From contig JADZDN010000008.1 of the NCBI GenBank assembly GCA_020851015.1, positions 1 to 8,745 of the forward strand: 8,745 nucleotides of DNA. Reading direction: 5' to 3'. This document shows, piece after piece, positions 6,746 to 8,745 of this stretch. Each line of letters begins with the position of its first letter. Positions within the stretch are counted from its first letter, which is position 1. The translations under genes and the position numbers were made by a program. Below the pieces are notes generated by a model that had not been told where the DNA came from, did not search any database, and was given only the letters and a program-made list of their open reading frames with translations. This stretch comes from Alphaproteobacteria bacterium (GTDB lineage Bacteria > Pseudomonadota > Alphaproteobacteria > JAEULC01).

Positions 6746-7090
6746 TCAGGCGGTCCCTCCACCCCGGCCGTCGGGCGCGTTCATCGCCTGCGTCAGCCGG
6801 TAGACGTTCAGCATTCCCGCGGCGGCACCCAGCACGAAGAAGACCAGCAGAAGAAACGGCGAGGTTCCCAGCCAACGGTCCAGGAACCAGCCGATCCCGC
6901 CGCCCACCGCCAATCCCGCCGCCAGTTCGATCCCCACGCGGAGCGCTAGCCCCATCGCCGAGGTCGGCGGCGGCCCACCGTCCGTTCGCGCATCCTTTTC
7001 CTCATCCTGCCGGATTCCTGCGCGCTGGCGCGCGTCCGACAGGCGGGCCTCAAGGTCCTTGAGGGAAGAAGGAGGCGGATCGGCGGTCAT
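6746..7090 (-). CDS. atpI: AtpI, ATP synthase assembly protein
   Basis: Small inner-membrane protein thought to help build the c-ring or F0 sector; first gene of the F0 operon. It has 114 residues from ATG 7090: a polar N-terminus with a charged helix (KDLEARLSDARQRAG), then two glycine-rich membrane helices, about 46-68 (ALRVGIELAAGLAVGGGIGW) and 78-97 (FLLLVFFVLGAAAGMLNVYR), with WFLDRWLGTSP between, the signature of the AtpI/ATP-synthase gene 1 family. ATG 7090 is preferred over the in-frame ATG 7096 because AAGGA is 7 bases before it but only one base from 7096. A start at 7174 would lie upstream of the likely transcription start and is excluded by the promoter. Confidence 0.9.
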   Translation of the reverse strand: MTADPPPSSLKDLEARLSDARQRAGIRQDEEKDARTDGGPPPTSAMGLALRVGIELAAGLAVGGGIGWFLDRWLGTSPFLLLVFFVLGAAAGMLNVYRLTQAMNAPDGRGGGTA

Positions 7091-7158
7091 CGGCATGTCC
7101 TTGCGCCAAGGCCGCACCGCGAAACCGACCCCCCGAAAGGCGTCTCGCGGCGGGCCGC

Positions 7159-7187
7159 AATCTAGGGACGGCACCCCCTGGAGTCAA
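7159..7187 (-). promoter_or_regulatory. Sigma70-like promoter of the F0 ATP synthase operon
   Basis: On the minus strand, TTGACT (7187-7182) and TAGATT (7164-7159) are separated by exactly 17 bp, matching 5/6 and 4/6 of the consensus boxes in otherwise GC-rich DNA. Transcription would begin near 7152, giving a leader of about 60 bases to the atpI ATG at 7090. It is the only good candidate between the toxin gene and atpI and also argues for the short atpI start. Confidence 0.68.
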
Positions 7188-7275
7188 GGATGAACGCACC
7201 ACGGGGGGCAAAGGTTTCACGCTGTGGTTTCATAGGGTTAGATCGAACATGCCCGTTCATGCGGTTGGATGCCAT
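7162..7275 (-). CDS. Possible 37-residue ORF overlapping the atp promoter (doubtful)
   Basis: ATG 7275 to TAG 7162 encodes 37 residues beginning MASNRMNGHVR. GGAGG (7284-7280) is 4 bases before the ATG and overlaps the toxin gene's TAG, so ribosomes leaving the toxin could reinitiate. Its own stop codon lies in the TAGATT -10 box of the atp operon. It has no recognised motif, no membrane segment and one Cys near the end. It may be a chance frame or a leader-type peptide of the toxin operon; the good ribosome-binding site is the only support. Confidence 0.2.
   Translation of the reverse strand: MASNRMNGHVRSNPMKPQRETFAPRGAFILDSRGCRP
7213..7232. repeat. Short direct repeat upstream of the atp promoter
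   Basis: GGTTTCA occurs twice, at 7213-7219 and 7226-7232, 13 bp apart start to start (TGAAACC on the atp strand). It lies about 26-45 bp upstream of the atp -35 box. It could be half-sites for an activator, or chance; nothing else supports it. Confidence 0.2.
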
Positions 7276-7283
7276 TCGGCCTC

Positions 7284-7724
7284 CTATCCCTCGTCGCGCG
7301 AAACGATCCGCGCCGCCCGTGACCGCTGCCGGGCAAGGATAGCTTCGCGCAACTGCTGGAAGAGTCTGGGCGGCAGCATCCCGTAGTCGTACCGGCCGGG
7401 CTGCCCAGGAAGCGGCCGTAGATCAAACCCCGGCCAGGCGAAGCGGTTCAGTTCGTCCAGGCGCAGCCAATGCCGTCCGCTGTCCAAGCCGAGGCGCCGG
7501 CTGACGGCGCTTGGAATTGCGATGGAGGCGGCGGGGTCTCTGGGCGGCTGGTGCGTGATGGGCGCAACGATCGTCTGGATATCGCCGCTTGCTTCGCGGC
7601 GGGCTGCGACGACGATCGCGCAGGGCCTGTCCTTGGCGCCCTGCGCTGCCTCCGCCACCCGTTCGCTACTCCACAAGAAATTGTAGCGGATCACCAAGCC
7701 CGGCTTCGGTACCGGCAGGCTCAT
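7284..7724 (-). CDS. PemK/MazF-like toxin of a type II toxin-antitoxin pair
   Basis: Probable endoribonuclease toxin, 146 residues, longer than classical MazF or PemK (about 110). It has the expected layout: PGLVIRYNF first strand, KDRPCAIVV (Arg33-Pro34, matching the RPA/RPC segment of MazF), then IVAPITHQ (Thr57-His58, matching the central PxTxx strand), then a long insert with GRHWLRLDELNRFAWPG and a C-terminal helix after RYDYGMLPPRLFQQL. The basic tail ARQRSRAARIVSRDEG is extra. ATG 7724 overlaps the antitoxin TGA as ATGA, with no separate strong Shine-Dalgarno, so translation depends on the antitoxin. The longer form with PITHQPP and WLRLDELNRF is one I associate with an alphaproteobacterial PemK-like subfamily, by memory. 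The RNA target cannot be read from the sequence. Confidence 0.75.
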   Translation of the reverse strand: MSLPVPKPGLVIRYNFLWSSERVAEAAQGAKDRPCAIVVAARREASGDIQTIVAPITHQPPRDPAASIAIPSAVSRRLGLDSGRHWLRLDELNRFAWPGFDLRPLPGQPGRYDYGMLPPRLFQQLREAILARQRSRAARIVSRDEG

Positions 7725-7975
7725 TCAGGTTCGACGCCGTACTCTGCCGCTTCGATGGCCACGACGACGTCCTTGGGAAGCCTCCCGACGACGAGCGATT
7801 GACGCTCCCGGCGCTTCAGCCGTTCGTAGCGCACGGCTTCACTTGCAGAAAGATAGGCCCCTATCACCCGGCCATGGCTGGTCACGCGGATCACCTTGGC
7901 CGCGACGGCCTCTTCCCGGTATCGGGCGAAATTCCGCGAGAACTGGGTCGCCGGTACGTTGCGTCGCGCCGCCAT
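7721..7975 (-). CDS. Phd/YefM-like antitoxin
   Basis: 84-residue antitoxin expected to bind the downstream toxin and repress its own operon. The N-terminal half is Phd-like: TQFSRNFARYREEA (residues 10-23, recognition-type helix region), then strand-turn-strand VIRVTSHGRVIGAYLS (28-43), the usual 'I-T-x-H-G-x' core, then the helix SEAVRYERLKRRERQSLV. The C-terminal 25 residues (LPKDVVVAIEAAEYGVEPE) are acidic, as in toxin-neutralising tails. A strong Shine-Dalgarno AAAGGAGG (7988-7981) lies 5 bases before ATG 7975. Phd-type antitoxins usually pair with Doc or RelE toxins; here the partner looks PemK/MazF-like, so this is a mixed pair. AbrB-type MazE was considered, but the SHGR core fits Phd better. 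Confidence 0.75.
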   Translation of the reverse strand: MAARRNVPATQFSRNFARYREEAVAAKVIRVTSHGRVIGAYLSASEAVRYERLKRRERQSLVVGRLPKDVVVAIEAAEYGVEPE

Positions 7976-7993
7976 GCCAGCCTCCTTTGCGTC

Positions 7994-8017
7994 TGCGTAA
8001 ACTGTGCAATTTACGCA
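7994..8017. promoter_or_regulatory. Operator of the toxin-antitoxin operon (24-bp inverted repeat)
   Basis: TGCGTAAA (7994-8001) and TTTACGCA (8010-8017) are perfect 8-bp arms around an 8-bp centre in which two more pairs match, so 10 of 12 pairs are symmetric. It lies 18 bases upstream of the antitoxin ATG, immediately downstream of the TTGACA box. This is where a Phd-type antitoxin dimer would bind to block its own promoter. Confidence 0.7.
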
Positions 8018-8035
8018 ATTCTGTCAAGCCAACAA
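7999..8035 (-). promoter_or_regulatory. Promoter region of the toxin-antitoxin operon
   Basis: A perfect TTGACA -35 box is at 8027-8022 on the minus strand, but the hexamer 17 bp on is CAGTTT, a poor -10. An alternative is TTGTTG (8035-8030), 16 bp, TAAATT (8013-8008), a 4/6 -10 match lying in the operator. Either reading puts the inverted repeat over the polymerase site; which one is used cannot be settled here. Confidence 0.45.
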
Positions 8036-8081
8036 CCCGGCGGCCCCCGTGTAGGACCAGCGCCTCCGGATGGGCATGAAA

Positions 8082-8125
8082 GGGCGCGAACGCGATATCT
8101 CGGCGGCCTTCTGCGCGCCGCGCCC
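8082..8125 (-). terminator. Possible terminator after smc
   Basis: In the minus-strand transcript, GGGCGCG (8125-8119) can pair with CGCGCCC (8088-8082), which is followed by TTTC. The 30-base internal segment is long but GC-rich and may fold further. Position just after the smc stop and before the toxin-antitoxin promoter fits a terminator; the T-run is short. Confidence 0.3.
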
Positions 8126-8128
8126 GCC

Positions 8129-8745
8129 CTAGCTCGCGTGCCTGATCCGCACGGCTTCCTGCAGGTCGACCGAGACGAGCTGCGACACGCCGCGCTCGGC
8201 CATGGTGACGCCGAACAGCCGGTCCATGCGCGCCATGGTAATGCGGTGGTGGGTGATCACCAGGAAGCGGGTCTGGGTATTGTGCGCGATCTCGGCCACG
8301 AGCTGGCAGAAGCGCTCGACGTTGGCGTCGTCGAGCGGCGCGTCCACCTCGTCCAGCACGCAGATCGGCGCCGGGTTGGTCAGGAACACCGCGAACAGCA
8401 GCGCGATCGCGGTCAATGCCCGCTCGCCGCCCGAGAGCTGAGTCAAGACGCCGATCTTCTTGCCTGGCGGGCTCGCCATGATTTCGAGCCCGGCCTGCAG
8501 CGGATCGTCGTTCTCGATAAGCGCCAGATGCGCGCGTCCGCCGCCGAACAGCCGGGTGAACAGCTCCGAGAAATGCGCGTTCACCTGCTCGAACGAGGCC
8601 AGCAGGCGCTCGCGTCCTTCCTTGTTCAGCTCGCCGATGCCCTGGCGCAGCCGCGCGATCGCCGCGATCAGGTCCTCGCGCTCCGTGCGCATGCCGGCGA
8701 TCTGCTGCTCCATCTCCGCCGCCTCGTCCTCGGCGCGCAGGTTGA
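8129..8745 (-). CDS. smc: Chromosome segregation protein SMC, C-terminal ATPase head (N-terminus beyond window)
   Basis: Only the last 204 codons are present. SMC is the long ABC-type ATPase that, with ScpA and ScpB, organises and segregates the chromosome. Visible here: the end of the coiled coil ([17 protein letters not shown]), the entry to the head ([18 protein letters not shown]), the ABC signature [14 protein letters not shown] (about 8437-8396), Walker [14 protein letters not shown] (from 8365), and the H-loop region [17 protein letters not shown], ending [19 protein letters not shown]. All motifs are intact. The order signature, Walker B, H-loop marks the C-terminal half-site; Walker A lies in the missing N-terminal half. 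The reading frame is open to 8745. DEVDAPLDD and [17 protein letters not shown] distinguish SMC from RecN or SbcC. Confidence 0.95.
   Translation of the reverse strand, partial: NLRAEDEAAEMEQQIAGMRTEREDLIAAIARLRQGIGELNKEGRERLLASFEQVNAHFSELFTRLFGGGRAHLALIENDDPLQAGLEIMASPPGKKIGVLTQLSGGERALTAIALLFAVFLTNPAPICVLDEVDAPLDDANVERFCQLVAEIAHNTQTRFLVITHHRITMARMDRLFGVTMAERGVSQLVSVDLQEAVRIRHAS

Noticed and set aside
4427..6949. Long plus-strand frames (4427-5731 and 5945-6949)
   Set aside because: They are antisense to atpF/atpF' and atpB/atpI, and rich in Gly/Arg/Gln/Asp without domain-like segments.
7091..7174. Longer atpI N-terminus starting at 7174 or 7096
   Set aside because: 7174 lies upstream of the -10 box and encodes an atypical N-terminus; 7096 is only one base after the AAGGA ribosome-binding site, which fits 7090.
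7188..7283. Intrinsic terminator after the toxin gene
   Set aside because: Only 4-5 bp stems (for example GAAC/GTTC) are visible, without a T-run, so I do not call one.

Overview
The window reads as a high-GC alphaproteobacterial chromosome segment, probably of Rhodospirillales type. This rests on three things: a five-gene F0 ATP synthase operon with separate b' and b subunits and no F1 genes attached, a ThrB of the proteobacterial APH-like type, and a nearby smc gene. Taxonomy is inferred from gene content and order only.

Layout. Positions 1-791 (minus) hold the first 263 codons of homoserine kinase thrB. A divergent 154-bp gap, containing an inverted repeat around a TATAGT box, separates it from a plus-strand cluster. 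That cluster has a 79-aa protein with two complete CDGSH iron-sulfur motifs, an unidentified secreted protein whose start lies inside the CDGSH gene, and an MgtA-like (P-IIIB) P-type ATPase. The ATPase meets a convergent minus-strand gene inside a perfect 20-bp palindrome that holds both stop codons.

The minus-strand block from 7187 down to 4388 is the F0 operon in the order atpI, atpB (GTG start), atpE, atpF', atpF. It ends with a small secreted protein made of two CX13C repeats, 24 bp after atpF. A good sigma70-like promoter (TTGACT, 17 bp, TAGATT) lies 69 bp upstream of the chosen atpI start. Together the five F0 genes specify the membrane proton channel and peripheral stalk; the F1 genes must lie elsewhere, as is usual in this class.

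Upstream of the atp promoter is a two-gene toxin-antitoxin module on the minus strand: a Phd/YefM-like antitoxin (7721-7975) and a PemK/MazF-like toxin (7284-7724), joined by an ATGA overlap. A near-perfect 24-bp inverted repeat sits directly downstream of a TTGACA box in its promoter and is the likely autoregulatory operator. A possible 37-codon reading frame with a strong Shine-Dalgarno sequence starts just after the toxin and runs through the atp promoter. Beyond the module, 8129-8745 (minus) encodes the C-terminal ATPase head of SMC, cut by the window edge.

Most of the window is ordinary core genome. The parts worth a second look are the Cys-repeat protein at the end of the atp operon, the TA module between smc and the atp operon with its operator, the CDGSH/secreted-protein overlap, and the palindrome shared by two converging stop codons. 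There is no gene-free stretch longer than about 160 bases, and I saw no tRNA, rRNA, CRISPR array or insertion sequence.
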